A stretch of 64,000 nucleotides of DNA from Maribacter sp. ACAM166. Lineage in GTDB: Bacteria; Bacteroidota; Bacteroidia; Flavobacteriales; Flavobacteriaceae. The notes under the pieces are model-generated. The model was not told the DNA's origin, did no database searches, and saw only the letters and a list, made by a program, of their open reading frames with translations. The stretch spans positions 1 to 64,000 of the forward strand of contig NZ_VAUW01000006.1 of NCBI RefSeq assembly GCF_005771495.1. The letters run 5' to 3'. Both the position numbers and the translations under genes were made by a program. This document shows, piece after piece, positions 17,935 to 27,078 of the stretch (positions are counted from its first letter, which is position 1; every line of letters starts with the position of its first letter).

Positions 17935-19440
17935 ATGCGAAACCATTTTTTAATAACAACCATCTTGTTGTTTTGTCTACTATCAAAGGCTCAAGAAATT
18001 AAAAAAGACACTGCTCCTAAACCCATTCCAGAAGCCAAATCTTTTATCACAAAACATCAGGGTTTTTATGGTGGCAAAACTATTGAGTATACCACCACGG
18101 CGAAAGAAACTTTTCTTACCAATAAAGCGGGTGATTCAATAGCTGCTTTTTGGTCTGTAGCCTATACAAAAACGGCTATGGGCGATGTAACCAAGCGACC
18201 CGTAACCTTTATTTTTAATGGAGGCCCTGGTTCTGCTTCGATGTGGTTACATTTGGGTTTTTTTGGTCCTAAAATTGTAAAAGTAGATTCTGACGCCAAG
18301 AAGGATGATGGTGCTGCTCCCTACAATCTAATCAATAATAAACATGGCCTGCTTGACCTTACGGATATGGTGTTTATTGACCCCGTAGGCACAGGCTACA
18401 GTAGGCTAGTCGGAAAAGGAGAAGGGAAAGATTTTTACGGACTTAAAGAGGATGTGGATTCGTTTGCCCAATTTATTCGGAAATGGGTGACAGAAAACGA
18501 ACGCTGGTTTTCCCCTAAATACCTGGCCGGTGAAAGTTATGGAACTACACGTGCGGCAGCTCTTGGAAAAGCCTTAGAAGGCTCAGGGCAAAATATGGCC
18601 TTGAACGGAATGATTTTGATATCTCAAGCGCTCGATTACGCAGGCTCTACATCAGAACCTAATAATATAACTTCATTTATCACCTATTTGCCAAGTATGG
18701 CTGCCACGGCTTGGTATCACAAAAAAGCTGGGCAAGGTAAAACGTTGAAAAAGTTCACCCAAGAATGCCGTGATTTTACCTACAACACGTATATTCCTGC
18801 ACTGCATAAAGGTAATTTACTCCCCGACCATGAAAAGAACGAAATAGCAGAAAAACTAGCTTATTTTACCGGGTTGGACAAAACGTATATTCTTCGTTCA
18901 AACCTAAGAATATTAATGGGCCGCTTTCAAAAACAATTATTAATGGATCAAGGTTTGGCTATTGGTCGTCTTGACGGACGCTTTATGGGAGATGAAGAAG
19001 ACAAAGTCTCTGAAAAACCTCATCTGGGCGATGCTGCCAGTTACCAAATTAGCGCAGCCTACACCGCTAGTCTTAACCATTATTTTGCGTCTGAACTTAA
19101 GGTAAAAATGGACCGACCTTACATTACCTCTGGCGGAGGTTCAAATTGGCGTTGGAGAACCGTGCCTGACAGCGAATATTGGGAACCAATGCCCGTAAAT
19201 ACCGCACCAGACCTTGGTGAAACAATGCGTAGAAATACAGCAATGAAAGTAATGGTCGCCAGTGGTTATTATGATTTAATTACTCCGTTTTTCGATGCCG
19301 AATACACTTTTGCCAGAAATGGAATAGTGAAAGAACGGGTTCAAATGAAATACTATGAAGCAGGTCACATGATGTATACCCATGAGCCAGATTTGATTCA
19401 GCTAAGCAAAGATATCCGCGAGTTTATTACTAGCAATTGA
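17935..19440 (+). CDS. S10-type serine carboxypeptidase-like peptidase, secreted
   Basis: A 501-residue alpha/beta-hydrolase-fold peptidase with a signal peptide (FLITTILLFCLLSKAQ). The S10 oxyanion-hole motif FNGGPGSASMW is at about 94-104, and the nucleophile is Ser201 in AGESYGTTRA. The acid and base are probably in MVASGYYDLITPFFD and YEAGHMMYTHEPD near the C-terminus. It should remove C-terminal amino acids from peptides in the periplasm. It stands alone on the plus strand, divergent from the DUF5009 trio. It is followed about 150 bp later by the PQQ dehydrogenase gene. Confidence 0.9.
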   Translation: MRNHFLITTILLFCLLSKAQEIKKDTAPKPIPEAKSFITKHQGFYGGKTIEYTTTAKETFLTNKAGDSIAAFWSVAYTKTAMGDVTKRPVTFIFNGGPGSASMWLHLGFFGPKIVKVDSDAKKDDGAAPYNLINNKHGLLDLTDMVFIDPVGTGYSRLVGKGEGKDFYGLKEDVDSFAQFIRKWVTENERWFSPKYLAGESYGTTRAAALGKALEGSGQNMALNGMILISQALDYAGSTSEPNNITSFITYLPSMAATAWYHKKAGQGKTLKKFTQECRDFTYNTYIPALHKGNLLPDHEKNEIAEKLAYFTGLDKTYILRSNLRILMGRFQKQLLMDQGLAIGRLDGRFMGDEEDKVSEKPHLGDAASYQISAAYTASLNHYFASELKVKMDRPYITSGGGSNWRWRTVPDSEYWEPMPVNTAPDLGETMRRNTAMKVMVASGYYDLITPFFDAEYTFARNGIVKERVQMKYYEAGHMMYTHEPDLIQLSKDIREFITSN

Positions 19441-19586
19441 TTATTCTTTAAATAATTCTCTTCGGATAAAGCTATTAGAACATAATTGGCAACCGCTCTG
19501 AATAAATGCTAATCGTTTAATTTTTTGTGTCGTGGAGCTATTTTAAGTTGATTTTACCGGAAACCAATTAACCAACAACATCCACC

Positions 19587-21716
19587 ATGAGAGCTAATAC
19601 TAATTTTTTATTAGTTGTAATTGTATCTCTTATAACCCAAATGGGTTGTAATAAAAAGTTAGATGGTAATAAGGAAAAGGCTTACGATACTTGGTCCTCG
19701 TATTTAGGTGATTCTGGCAGGAGTCATTTTACCACGCTTGACCAAATTACCTCTCAAAATGTTTCTCAATTACACGTTGCTTGGCGTTATGAGGCACCCG
19801 ATTGGGGACAAATGCAAATGAACCCTTTGGTTGTAGACAGTATTGTTTATGGGGTTACGGCTGCATTACGAGTAGTCGCCCTTCATGCAGAAACTGGAAA
19901 AGAACTCTGGCAATTTGGTAATTCTGTTCAAGTTTGGCATTCTACGAGCAGAGGTGTTTCCTATTGGCAGAAGGGCAATGACAAACGTATTCTTTGTACT
20001 CGTGGCGCAGACCTTTATGCATTAGACGCCCTTACCGGTCTGCCTATACCCTCGTTCGGTATAAATGGTAAAATAGATATGCGTAGCGGTATGCCCGAGT
20101 CCGCCAAAGAAAAATTTGTTATTTCAAATACGCCAGGAACTATATTTAAGGATATTATAGTAATGCCTTTGCGTATATCTGAAGGCTCTGATGCAGCACC
20201 TGGTGATGTTATGGCATTTAATATAATTACCGGAAAAGTAGCATGGGTATTTCACACGATACCACACCCAGGAGAGCCGGGATATGAAACTTGGGAAGAC
20301 CCCAACGCTTACAATAGCCCAATGGTAGGTGCTGCCAATAATTGGGCGGGAATGGCATTGGACGAAGCCGCAGAAATAATTTATGTGCCAACAGGTTCTG
20401 CTGCTCCTGATTTTTATGGCGGCAATCGGTTAGGAAGCAACCTCTACGCCAATTCATTGGTGGCGTTGAACGCAAATACTGGTGAGCACATATGGCATTT
20501 TCAATTTACACATCATGATATTTGGGACCGTGACCCTCCTGCCCCGCCGAACCTATTAACCGTTGAGCATAATGGCCAGAAAATAAAAGCGGTGGCACAA
20601 ATCACCAAACAAGGGTATGTTTTTGTGTTTGACCGAATAACAGGAGAACCCTTGTTCGATATTGAAGAAGTTCCTGTTTCACCTTCAATATTATCCGGTG
20701 AAGTTGCTTGGCCAACGCAACCTATCCCCACAAAGCCAAAACCATTTGCGAGGCAATCTAATGAGCTAACAAGTGAGGATATTAGTCCTTATGCGGAGAA
20801 TAAGGAGGAGCTTCTAGCGTTTTTTAAATCCGCAGAAAAAAGCGTGTATAGTCCGCCAAGCCTTGAACCGACGTTGTTGTTGCCTGGTTATGATGGCGCT
20901 GCCGAATGGGGAGGTGCTGGCGTTGATCCTGACGATGGGATTATATATGTAAATTCTAATGAAATGGCTTGGAATCTACAGGTTAAGGTCAATGACACTG
21001 GTGCTATAGAAATACCTTTGGGTAAACGCCTCTATAGTCTTAAATGTGCTACGTGTCATCAGCAAGATAGAAAAGGTCTGGTGGCTAGTGGTTTTCCTTC
21101 CTTAGTGGATATTAATTTGAGAAAACGCAAAGAAGAAGTGCTGGCGATTGTCACTCGAGGAAAAGGAATGATGACCGGTTTTCCTACGTTATCCGATTCA
21201 GAAAAAGATGCTCTACTTCAGTTTCTTTTCAATGAAAAAAAAGCTATAGCGTCTCTAGGAAAAATGGAGATAGCAAATACTTTAGAAGAGAACCCCTACC
21301 TACATGATGGGTACAACAAGTTTTTAGATAGTAATGGCTTACCCGGTATTGCTCCGCCCTGGGGAACGTTAAATGCTATTGATTTGAATACAGGTGATTT
21401 TCTGTGGTCCATTCCATTTGGGGAGACTAAAGCGCTCAAGGAAAAAGGATTCCCTACTACGGGTAGCGAAAACTATGGCGGACCAATCATTACCCAAAAC
21501 GGATTATTATTTATAGCTGCCACCAAAGATGGATACTTTAGGGCATTCGACAAACGAACGGGTAAAATGCTTTGGGAATATGAACTGCCTGCACCTTCTT
21601 TTGCTACACCGACCACGTATGCGTATAAAGGTAAACAGTATATCGTTCTTGCGTGTGGAGGCGAAAAATTGGGGACTAAAAAAGGAAATCAGATTATTGC
21701 ATTTACCTTGAAATAG
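19587..21716 (+). CDS. PQQ-dependent dehydrogenase with cytochrome c domain, lipoprotein
   Basis: A 709-residue envelope quinoprotein. The N-terminus is a lipoprotein signal (VVIVSLITQMGC). The rest is an eight-bladed PQQ beta-propeller of the glucose/alcohol dehydrogenase type, with tryptophan-docking repeats such as TGKELWQFG, TGKVAWVF, TGEHIWHFQ and TGKMLWEYE. A cytochrome c domain is inserted late in the propeller: heme motif Cys487-x2-Cys490-His491 (KCATCHQ), with a likely axial Met in GKGMMTG. It would oxidise a sugar or alcohol in the periplasm and pass electrons through heme to the respiratory chain. No PQQ biosynthesis genes are visible, so the cofactor must come from elsewhere. The substrate is unknown. 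Confidence 0.9.
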   Translation: MRANTNFLLVVIVSLITQMGCNKKLDGNKEKAYDTWSSYLGDSGRSHFTTLDQITSQNVSQLHVAWRYEAPDWGQMQMNPLVVDSIVYGVTAALRVVALHAETGKELWQFGNSVQVWHSTSRGVSYWQKGNDKRILCTRGADLYALDALTGLPIPSFGINGKIDMRSGMPESAKEKFVISNTPGTIFKDIIVMPLRISEGSDAAPGDVMAFNIITGKVAWVFHTIPHPGEPGYETWEDPNAYNSPMVGAANNWAGMALDEAAEIIYVPTGSAAPDFYGGNRLGSNLYANSLVALNANTGEHIWHFQFTHHDIWDRDPPAPPNLLTVEHNGQKIKAVAQITKQGYVFVFDRITGEPLFDIEEVPVSPSILSGEVAWPTQPIPTKPKPFARQSNELTSEDISPYAENKEELLAFFKSAEKSVYSPPSLEPTLLLPGYDGAAEWGGAGVDPDDGIIYVNSNEMAWNLQVKVNDTGAIEIPLGKRLYSLKCATCHQQDRKGLVASGFPSLVDINLRKRKEEVLAIVTRGKGMMTGFPTLSDSEKDALLQFLFNEKKAIASLGKMEIANTLEENPYLHDGYNKFLDSNGLPGIAPPWGTLNAIDLNTGDFLWSIPFGETKALKEKGFPTTGSENYGGPIITQNGLLFIAATKDGYFRAFDKRTGKMLWEYELPAPSFATPTTYAYKGKQYIVLACGGEKLGTKKGNQIIAFTLK

Positions 21717-21722
21717 GAGAGG

Positions 21723-22283
21723 TTAATGATCACACTTTGTATTAAAAAAGTGAATAATATCTTTCACATACTTCTTCTTAAAATCTCTGTTTTGTGTCTT
21801 CTTTACGAGTTTTGGGTAATTCGAAAAATACGCTGAGGCTGCCTTTTTAAGGTTTTTAGTACATAGTTGGTTTATGCCTAAGTGAGACAATTCACCATTT
21901 TCCTCTTTTTTTACATATCGGTTTTTGATATCATAAAAATTACCGCCCATTATATTTACATGTCCTTTGGCTCCACCCACATACATACATGCGGAATAGC
22001 CTTTTTGTTACAATACATATAGATTTACAACGCCAGCTTCCAATTCTTTTACAACATCAAAGTGACCATCTCATATTTCAATATAGATAGAGGTTAAAAA
22101 CTCCTCTTGATTGTAGATGATTGCTTGTTGCAAGGTGTTAAAATTTAATTTTTAGGCCTTTTGAACTTTATTTGGTCTTCTCCAATTAATCTGTTTTACC
22201 TCATTAAATAGTAATGTTGCGGGGTCATTTTTAGCAAGTACAGGCACAGTTACAAAAATGCAAAATGAAATAGAGCGATTTTT
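21723..22283 (-). pseudogene. Decayed gene for a small secreted protein of unknown family
   Basis: One reading frame on the minus strand can be read for about 185 codons but is broken by three in-frame stops (TAA at 22152-22154, TGA at 22071-22073, TAA at 22008-22010). The N-terminal part looks like the end of a signal peptide (IFVTVPVLAKNDP), and its first half seems to be in another frame (KKSLYFIL), so a frameshift is also likely. The best-preserved part is the C-terminal 87 codons (YVGGAKGHVNIMGGNFYDIK, then CTKNLKKAASAYFSNYPKLV). This resembles small periplasmic proteins seen in many flavobacteria but with no function I can name. The remnant converges on the PQQ dehydrogenase gene. Annotated as broken because several independent lesions interrupt otherwise protein-like sequence. 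Confidence 0.7.
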
Positions 22284-22389
22284 TTATAGACACGTAATGA
22301 AATGAAATTGCCATTAAACGAGTCTAATGCGTACTTGGTATGCTGTTCTTTGAAAAATATTTAAAACAAGCCAAAATTATAAAACGAAC

Positions 22390-23583
22390 CTACTCTTTAA
22401 AAATCTTCAGATTTTTTAAATCCTTTAAAAGAGGGTCGTTTTCTTTAAACACCCTTTTGGTTCGTAAATAACGCCCAACATTATACTCATCATAATTTGG
22501 TTCGTTCTTGTCCACACTGCTTATGCGAACCATTTGGGAAGAATGAATAAATTGGTTGTCCCCAATCCACATGCCTACATGAACTACTTTTTCTGTCGTC
22601 GAATCAGTGGCTTTTCTGCCAAAAAATAATAAATCTCCTTTAGCTAACGTATTAAAATTTGCGACGGAATCTATAAATTTCCCGGCGTGCACTTGTTGCG
22701 AAGCATCTCGCGGAATCACCATGCCGTTTAAGAAAAAAACAGTTTTGGTGAAACCACTACAATCCACACCTTTTGTTGAGGTTCCTCCCCAAAGATAGGG
22801 AACGCCCATCAGTGTTTTAGATGTCTCGACCAAAGCATCTGGCTCAACACTTAGGTTAGATAACCATGTAGTATATTCTTGAGCTTCGTCTTTTGGTACA
22901 AGGCCTATTCTACCATCAGGAAATTGAACTTTATAAAAATTGCCCTCTTCACTTAAAAGCTCCAACAAACTTCCTGCAACAAGATCAGAAACCCTATAGG
23001 TAGCATCAACGGAATAATAAGCATGACCATAGGTTCTTGTATAAATTATTTTATTTGAAGCGAACCATTGTGATAGACTATTTTCATCCATTAGTTGTAT
23101 TCCGCCCGCATCTACCCATGCTAAATATGCGTCTGGTGTTTGAATTAAATACCAACCCCCTTCTTTTTTTAGAACATTTACCACAGTGCCTAACGTTGCT
23201 TGTGTAGCTAATTCTGAAGCATGTTTCGGGTTGCTTCTTAAATTTGCCGTAGATACATTAATAACTGCGTATGTCTTACTTTCTAACTCAAAAGAAGGTA
23301 GTGCCCTAATCTCATCCTTAAATTGAATTCCGTTTACTTTTAATACCGCTCTTAATGAATCTACCGCTTTCGGTAAATTACTTTCTCCTGCCAATGTTAG
23401 ACTTGATGTACCTTCCAAAACCCCTATATTGAAAAGTGCGGTACGTTCATCTGGAGCAAAGGTGCTTTTTATGTTTTCAATTTCATTATCTAAAATTTCC
23501 TTTTCTTTTAAATTGATGCCGCATGCCATATTCAATGCTATCAAAATCAATACAAAAGCCTTCTGGAACAGTATCTTCTTCAT
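22390..23583 (-). CDS. NlpC/P60-type peptidoglycan hydrolase with SH3-like domains, lipoprotein
   Basis: A 397-residue cell-wall endopeptidase. A lipoprotein signal ends in IALNMAC. After an N-terminal helical part, two bacterial SH3-like domains follow (about 105-165, STANLRSNPKHASELATQ; and about 185-235). The C40 catalytic domain starts near residue 250: the nucleophile Cys is in GVDCSGFTKTVF, the His in VVHVGMWIG, and the third polar residue in FIHSS. It should cut the peptide stem (gamma-D-Glu-diamino acid bond) of peptidoglycan for wall turnover or recycling. It is divergent from the methyltransferase gene with only 56 bp between start codons, so the two promoters overlap. Confidence 0.9.
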   Translation of the reverse strand: MKKILFQKAFVLILIALNMACGINLKEKEILDNEIENIKSTFAPDERTALFNIGVLEGTSSLTLAGESNLPKAVDSLRAVLKVNGIQFKDEIRALPSFELESKTYAVINVSTANLRSNPKHASELATQATLGTVVNVLKKEGGWYLIQTPDAYLAWVDAGGIQLMDENSLSQWFASNKIIYTRTYGHAYYSVDATYRVSDLVAGSLLELLSEEGNFYKVQFPDGRIGLVPKDEAQEYTTWLSNLSVEPDALVETSKTLMGVPYLWGGTSTKGVDCSGFTKTVFFLNGMVIPRDASQQVHAGKFIDSVANFNTLAKGDLLFFGRKATDSTTEKVVHVGMWIGDNQFIHSSQMVRISSVDKNEPNYDEYNVGRYLRTKRVFKENDPLLKDLKNLKIFKE

Positions 23584-23639
23584 GCCTAAAATAATTTCTT
23601 GTGGTATTTGCCTTGTGAATTTATGTAAATTTAGCGCAA

Positions 23640-24869
23640 ATGAAGAAACTTAAGGTTATAGAACTTTTTGCAGGAGTAGGCGGTTTTCGTTTGGGATTGG
23701 AAGACACGGGTAACTATCAGGTAGCTTGGAGCAATCAGTGGGAGCCTAGTACAAAAACCCAACATGCATCATTGGTTTACGAAGCTAGGTTTGGAAAAGA
23801 AAATCACAGTAATAAAGATATTTCAGAGGTAGAAACGGCAGTAATTCCTGATGCAGATGTTTTGGTTGGCGGTTTTCCTTGCCAAGATTACTCGGTTGCC
23901 ACAACCTTGCAAAACTCTAAAGGTCTAATTGGTAAAAAAGGTGTTTTGTGGTGGAGCATCCATAGAATATTGTTGGAAAAGAAGAATCCACCCATGTATC
24001 TTTTTTTGGAAAATGTAGATCGCTTACTTAAATCTCCGTCTAACCAGCGTGGACGGGATTTTGCCATAATGCTTAAAACTCTTGATAATTTAGGGTATGC
24101 CGTTGAATGGAGGGTGATTAATGCCGCAGATTATGGAATGCCACAGCGACGTAGGCGTGTATTTTTTCTAGGATACCACAAATCTACATCCCTATATCAA
24201 ATCTTTAAAAATAAAACTGCAAAAAACTGGATATTTGAATCTGGAACTATTGCATCTGCTTTTCCAATTACGAGTACTTCATCAAAAATAGATTCATTTA
24301 AAATTACAGATGATCTTGTAACAGTATCAGAAACTTTTAATGTCGGAGAGAAATTATCACCCTTTCAAAATACGGGTGTTCTTATGAACGGTAAGGTTCA
24401 CACCACTAAAACCCTCCCTAGCTTTGAAGGTAAGGGAACTGTTTTAAGAGATATTTTAGAAAAAGGGCTAGTCCCAGATGAATTTTACATTTCTGAAAAT
24501 GAATATGCTAAATGGGAATACTTAAAAGGCGCTAAAAAAGAAACCCGCACGGCCAAGACAGGGTTCTCATATAACTACAGTGAAGGAAGTATGATATTTC
24601 CTGATGCATTGGATAATGCTTCTAGAACTATCATAACGGGTGAAGGAGGTAAAAGCCCTTCGCGTTTCAAACATGTGGTACAGACAACAAATGGACTACG
24701 TAGATTAACACCTTTGGAAATAGAGCGTTTGAATATGTTCCCAGAAAACCATACTGCTCTTGAAGGTATATCGAACACAAAAAGGGCTTTTTTTATGGGT
24801 AATGCTTTAGTGGTTGGTGTGGTCAATAAAATAGGGAAATCGCTCTTTGATAAAATTAGTTCAACGTGA
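23640..24869 (+). CDS. DNA (cytosine-5) methyltransferase
   Basis: A 409-residue C5-MTase. Motif I is VIELFAGVGGFRLGLE (SAM binding). Motif IV has the catalytic Cys81 in GGFPCQDYSVA. Motif VI is ENVDRLL (Glu124). Motif VIII is MPQRRRRVFFLG (169-173). Motifs IX and X are near the C-terminus (RRLTPLEIERLNMFPEN, then FFMGNALVVGVV). The target-recognition region, about residues 190-310, is of ordinary length and gives the sequence specificity, which I cannot predict. The stop codon overlaps the GTG start of the next gene (GTGA), a strong sign of a restriction-modification operon in which this protein protects host DNA. It is divergent from the NlpC/P60 gene. Confidence 0.95.
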   Translation: MKKLKVIELFAGVGGFRLGLEDTGNYQVAWSNQWEPSTKTQHASLVYEARFGKENHSNKDISEVETAVIPDADVLVGGFPCQDYSVATTLQNSKGLIGKKGVLWWSIHRILLEKKNPPMYLFLENVDRLLKSPSNQRGRDFAIMLKTLDNLGYAVEWRVINAADYGMPQRRRRVFFLGYHKSTSLYQIFKNKTAKNWIFESGTIASAFPITSTSSKIDSFKITDDLVTVSETFNVGEKLSPFQNTGVLMNGKVHTTKTLPSFEGKGTVLRDILEKGLVPDEFYISENEYAKWEYLKGAKKETRTAKTGFSYNYSEGSMIFPDALDNASRTIITGEGGKSPSRFKHVVQTTNGLRRLTPLEIERLNMFPENHTALEGISNTKRAFFMGNALVVGVVNKIGKSLFDKISST

Positions 24870-25474
24870 AAAGTTCATTCACATCTGATTTAAAGAAGGA
24901 GAAAAAACTTTCCCTTCTCATGGATGTGTATTATCAAAATCACTTAAACCACTATAATACAAAACGTGTTTTTGATATGAAAAATCAAATGGCAGGAGTT
25001 GATGTAGTTTTTACACATAAACAAACTAAAAACAGGTTCTATATTGATGAAAAAGCTCAATTAGATTATATTAATGATGATTTGCCCACATTTGCTTTTG
25101 AGCTAGCATATAATAAAAACGGTACTTATAAAGAAGGTTGGCTATTTGATATAAATAAAAAGACAGATTTTTATGCATTGGCTACCGCTATTTATGAGGA
25201 TGAGCCAAGTGTTTTTACCACATGTAAAATTACCTTGGTTAACCGTAAAAAACTATGCACCTTTTTAGAACATAGAAACGTTACAAAGTCATCATTAGAA
25301 AAATATAGTAAGAAAACTACCGAAAAACATGGTAAACTAAAACTGAATGAGTTGCACCATAGAACAGAAGGATATCTCTACTTTTCAAGGAATAATAAAG
25401 TAGAAAAACCCATCAATTTAATTTTAAAACTAGATTTTTTAGTTGGACAAGGAATTGCAAAACGTTTGGTTTAA
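24866..25474 (+). CDS. Putative type II restriction endonuclease (PD-(D/E)xK-like)
   Basis: A 202-residue protein with no signal peptide, translated from a GTG that overlaps the methyltransferase stop by 4 bp. The segment around residues 43-65 has the layout of a PD-(D/E)xK nuclease core: Asp46 in a strand (AGVDVVF), a hairpin of about 14 residues, then FYIDEKAQ with Asp61 and Lys63 as the (D/E)xK pair. The following PTFAFELAY and GWLF segments would be the next core strands. I do not recognise a named restriction-enzyme family. Tight coupling to a C5-methyltransferase plus this motif makes a restriction enzyme with the same target the best explanation. Other options are a nicking or Vsr-like repair enzyme. 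Function is inferred. Confidence 0.62.
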   Translation: MKSSFTSDLKKEKKLSLLMDVYYQNHLNHYNTKRVFDMKNQMAGVDVVFTHKQTKNRFYIDEKAQLDYINDDLPTFAFELAYNKNGTYKEGWLFDINKKTDFYALATAIYEDEPSVFTTCKITLVNRKKLCTFLEHRNVTKSSLEKYSKKTTEKHGKLKLNELHHRTEGYLYFSRNNKVEKPINLILKLDFLVGQGIAKRLV

Positions 25475-25554
25475 GGAGTATTCAATAATCTTAACATATT
25501 GTTAATCAATGGATAAAATTTGTAATTGTCCTTTTTTTTGTTATCTTAATAAGT

Positions 25555-25929
25555 ATGGTAAAAGTTGAAAAGTTAGAAAACGTAAAATTTTTAGAAAAGT
25601 CAATCCAACATTTAGAAGCAACAGGATTTGAAAATATTAAAGCAGATATGGAGGGTTATGAAACTCCAAAGTCATTTACTAGAAAAGGTAAAGAAGATTC
25701 TGTTACACCAGATATTGTTGCCTACAAAAATGGTAGAAAATATTTTTTTGATCTTAGCCTAAAATCTTCCAAAACAAGTTTACTTAAATCTAAATGGTTA
25801 TTCTTGGACACCTTAAGTAGATTGAAATCGAATCGATTTAGAATAATAACAACACGAGGTCATTACAAGTTTACAGATACCATGCTCGAGGATATTAATC
25901 TGAGTAATAAAAAACCAATTCGCATTTAA
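25555..25929 (+). CDS. Small nuclease-like conserved protein of unknown function
   Basis: A 124-residue cytoplasmic protein. Residues about 50-72 (VTPDIVAYKNGRKYFFDLSL, then KSS) follow the strand-turn-strand layout of PD-(D/E)xK nucleases: Asp53 in PD, then a strand ending Asp66-Leu-Ser68-Leu-Lys70. The usual acidic residue two before the Lys is Ser68, so either Asp66 substitutes or the site is inactive. The rest is helical and basic (KSKWLFLDTLSRLKSNRFR), compatible with nucleic-acid binding. It follows the putative restriction gene by 80 bp with its own likely promoter region, so it need not belong to that system. I do not recognise a family. Confidence 0.55.
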   Translation: MVKVEKLENVKFLEKSIQHLEATGFENIKADMEGYETPKSFTRKGKEDSVTPDIVAYKNGRKYFFDLSLKSSKTSLLKSKWLFLDTLSRLKSNRFRIITTRGHYKFTDTMLEDINLSNKKPIRI

Positions 25930-25951
25930 TAGATTTTTCACCTTAAATAAT

Positions 25952-25979
25952 AAAAGAGTTGCAAATTGCAGCTCTTTTT
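25952..25979. terminator. Bidirectional intrinsic terminator
   Basis: AAAAGAGTTGCAA pairs with TTGCAGCTCTTTT around a minimal loop and has A and T tracts on its two sides. It therefore works on both strands, between the plus-strand nuclease-like gene and the minus-strand acetyltransferase gene that end here. Confidence 0.8.
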
Positions 25980-26421
25980 AATTTTTAACCATTTGAATAT
26001 GTGGAATACCATCTTCTAGATAACCTTCCCCAATAGACTTGAAACCTAGTTCGTTATAAAATTTAGTTAAATATGTTTGTGCTGATAATTTTATTTTATT
26101 CTTATGAAATATTTCTTCTACCGCTTTAATAGAGGCGTCCATAATTTCTTTTCCGTAACCAATTTTTCTATGTTCTTTATGCACTGCAACCCTACCTATA
26201 CTAGATTCTTTAAAATAATCCCCAGGTTTAAAAATTCGAGTATATGCTACAACTTTACCATTCATCATACCCAGTATATGAAGGGCCTTACTGTCTTTAC
26301 CATCTAAATCTTGGTAAACGCAATCTTGTTCTACTACAAATATGTCGCTTCTCAACTGCAGAAGGCTATATAATTCTTCAATACTTAATTCACTAAATTT
26401 CTTAACTAAAATATATAACAT
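25978..26421 (-). CDS. ElaA-type GNAT N-acetyltransferase
   Basis: A 147-residue acetyl-CoA-dependent acyltransferase of the ElaA branch. The family start LYSLLQLRSDIFVVEQDCVYQDLDGKD, the substrate strand ALHILGMMNGKVVAYTRIF, and the acetyl-CoA loop VAVHKEHRKIGYGKEIM (R/Q-x-x-G-x-G/A pattern) are all visible. The C-terminal FYNELGFKSIGEGYLEDGIPH is also typical. The substrate is unknown; ElaA proteins are generic GNATs. It ends at a shared bidirectional terminator. Confidence 0.88.
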   Translation of the reverse strand: MLYILVKKFSELSIEELYSLLQLRSDIFVVEQDCVYQDLDGKDSKALHILGMMNGKVVAYTRIFKPGDYFKESSIGRVAVHKEHRKIGYGKEIMDASIKAVEEIFHKNKIKLSAQTYLTKFYNELGFKSIGEGYLEDGIPHIQMVKN

Positions 26422-26649
26422 TAGTCCTCTAAAATTAATTATTTACTATCACATATACTTTATTCTGGATGAACCGTGAGATGACTAATCCCAAAATTAG
26501 GATAAATTTAACCTGGAATATATTTAAAACTAATATAAAATTTGCGAGGCCTATAGCTTCTAAAGTAATCTACTATATATTAAATAACCATGTAAATGAT
26601 GTATGTTATCTATCTATTTTTTTAGGGTACATATGAGCTCGGCATTTAC

Positions 26650-27078
26650 TTAAATAGGAATTTTTTCAACTCTACGTTCATGGCGACCACCGCTAAAAGA
26701 AGTATTTAAAAAGGTTGATACCATTTCAAGTGCTTGTGGTAAGGAAATATATCTTGCTGGTAAACTTAAAATATTAGCATCATTATGTTCTCTTGCCAAC
26801 TGCGTTATCTCTTTAGTCCAACATAATGCTGCTCTCACATTTTGTTGCTTATTAGCGGTCATACATGCACCATTACCACTACCGCATATTAAAATACCAA
26901 AATCAACATTCCCTTCTTCTACATCTTGGGCGACAGGATGGGTAAAATCTGGATAATCTACACTATTCGTGCCATCTGTACCATGATTAATTACTTCTAC
27001 GTGCATAGATTTTAATAAACCAATTATAGCTAGTTTATATTCAGTTCCTGCATGATCATTGCCAATAGCTATTTTCAT
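26650..27078 (-). CDS. rpiB: Ribose 5-phosphate isomerase B
   Basis: A 142-residue cytosolic sugar-phosphate isomerase that interconverts ribose 5-phosphate and ribulose 5-phosphate in the pentose phosphate pathway. Signature elements are IAIGNDHAGTEYK at the start, HGTDGTNSVDYPDF, the LICGSGNGACMTANK phosphate loop (with Gly/Asn in place of the usual Gly-Ile) and REHNDANILSLPAR. The active-site Cys is in ILICGSGNG. Length is normal. Its promoter must lie in the 638-bp AT-rich block shared with rnr. Confidence 0.93.
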   Translation of the reverse strand: MKIAIGNDHAGTEYKLAIIGLLKSMHVEVINHGTDGTNSVDYPDFTHPVAQDVEEGNVDFGILICGSGNGACMTANKQQNVRAALCWTKEITQLAREHNDANILSLPARYISLPQALEMVSTFLNTSFSGGRHERRVEKIPI

